Shown here one piece after another: positions 63,066 through 64,000 of a stretch of 64,000 nt of DNA. Below the pieces are notes generated by a model. The model ran no database searches. It was not told the DNA's origin and saw only the letters and a program-made list of their open reading frames with translations. The position numbers were made by a program, and so were the translations under genes. Source of the stretch: Larus michahellis (taxonomy: Eukaryota > Chordata > Aves > Charadriiformes > Laridae); the NCBI RefSeq assembly GCF_964199755.1, contig NC_133906.1:744001-808000 (forward strand), read 5' to 3'. The stretch's first letter is position 1. Each line of letters begins with the position of its first letter.

Positions 63066-64000
63066 GTCACAAAAGTCTGAGACAGCATAGAGGAAGACGA
63101 TTGTGTCCAACTCCATCACCTTCTGGGATGCAATGACTGGCTTGTTAGACAAGGGGAGAGCAGTGGACATTGTCTACCTGGACTTCAGTAAGGCCTTTGA
63201 CACTGTCTCCCATAATATCCTCATAGGCAAGCTGTTGATCTATGGGCTGGATGAGCAGACAGTGGGGTGGATTGAAAACTGGCTGAATGGCTGGATCCAG
63301 AGGCTGGAGATCAGTGGCAAGCAGTCTGTTTGGAGAGCAGTAACTAGCCGTGTACCCTGGGGGTCAATCCTGGGTCCAGTCCTGTTTAACATCTTCGTTA
63401 ATGATCTGGACGATGAGGCAGCATGTCCCTCAGCAAGTTTGCAGCTGACACCAAACTGGGAGGAGTGGCTGATACGCCAGAGGGTCGTGCTGCCACCCAG
63501 AGGGACCTCCTCAGGCTGGAGAAATGGGCTGACGGGAACCTCCTGAAGTTCAACAAAGAGAAGTGCAAAGTCCTGCACACGGGGAGGAACAACCCCAGTC
63601 ACCAGTATTTGCTGGGGGGGCTGCCCAGCTGGAAAGCAGCTTGGCAGAAAAGGCTGTGGGGGTCCTCATGGGCACCAAGTTGTCCGTGAGCCATCAATGT
63701 GCCCTTGAGGCAGAGAAGGCTAATGGTGTCCTAGTCTGCATTAGGCAAAGTATTGTCAGGAGGTCAAGGCAGGCTATCGTTTCCCCTCTGTTCAGCACTG
63801 GTGAGGCCACAGCTGGAGCGCTGTGTCCAGTGCTGGGCTTCCCAGCACAAGAGAGACATGGACTTGCTGGAGGGAGTCCAGTGAAGAGCCACAAAGATGG
63901 AGAAGGGACTGGAGCATCTCACGTGAGGAAAGGCTGTGAGAGCTGGGACTGTTCAGCCTGGAGAAGGCTCAGGGGGATCTCATCAATGTATATAAATACC
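63066..64000 (+). mobile_element. CR1 LINE, ORF2 reverse-transcriptase part, cut by window end
   Basis: The sequence follows the CR1 consensus from the reverse-transcriptase core through GTCCAGTGCTGGGCTTCCCA and AGTTCAGCCTGGAGAAGG-like sequence to the window edge. It is in the same orientation as NRG2 and lies within its first intron. Unlike the other copies here it retains coding-region sequence, so it is the longest CR1 fragment in the window. The left boundary is approximate. Confidence 0.93.
63103..63690 (+). pseudogene. CR1 reverse-transcriptase fragment, frameshifted
   Basis: This piece of CR1 ORF2 protein is a non-LTR reverse transcriptase that would copy the element's RNA at a nicked target. 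The first frame (63103 to about 63420) shows [18 protein letters not shown] and later [17 protein letters not shown], typical of LINE reverse-transcriptase core blocks. A one-base deletion near 63420-63435 moves the homology to another frame, which continues with [12 protein letters not shown] and [20 protein letters not shown]. The catalytic motif reads FAAD rather than FADD, so one active-site aspartate is lost as well. The fragment is inactive and marks an old insertion. Confidence 0.9.

Overview
This is vertebrate genomic DNA, almost certainly from a bird. The evidence is many copies of CR1 (chicken repeat 1), the dominant avian LINE, in several subfamilies and both orientations, together with two genes in vertebrate exon layout. 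I cannot name the species.

Layout. From about 4.8 to 25.2 kb the DNA is mostly AT-rich on its two flanks (4.8-10.3 kb and 20.5-25.2 kb). It contains tandem poly(A) signals and Pumilio-type motifs on the minus strand, which suggests long 3' UTR or downstream transcript sequence of a leftward gene. That gene is PURA, whose single-exon CDS lies at 25192-26136 (minus). It sits in a CpG island with a purine GGA/GAG tract and a perfect TCTCGCGAGA palindrome just upstream. From 26.6 to 48.8 kb is a spacer without a recognisable gene; its right half holds six CR1 copies. At 48985-49414 (plus) is the first coding exon of NRG2 (neuregulin 2), also in a CpG island, ending at a clear GT splice donor. The rest of the window (49415-64000) is NRG2 intron 1. 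A degraded CR1 reverse-transcriptase fragment runs off the right edge.

PURA and NRG2 are divergent neighbours here, as in human 5q31. PURA encodes a nucleic-acid-binding protein that recognises purine-rich GGN repeats. NRG2 encodes an EGF-family ligand precursor for ErbB receptors. Nothing suggests the two act together; the link is conserved synteny. In human the small gene IGIP follows PURA. I looked for its short ORF in the expected place and did not find it.

I see no prokaryote-like system, CRISPR array, tRNA or rRNA. The points most worth a second look are an N-terminal NRG2 extension with no AUG, the altered PURA tail, the BANP-type motif and GGA tract at PURA, and a 10-mer (AAAGGGACAC) found four times in the AT-rich PURA-downstream DNA.
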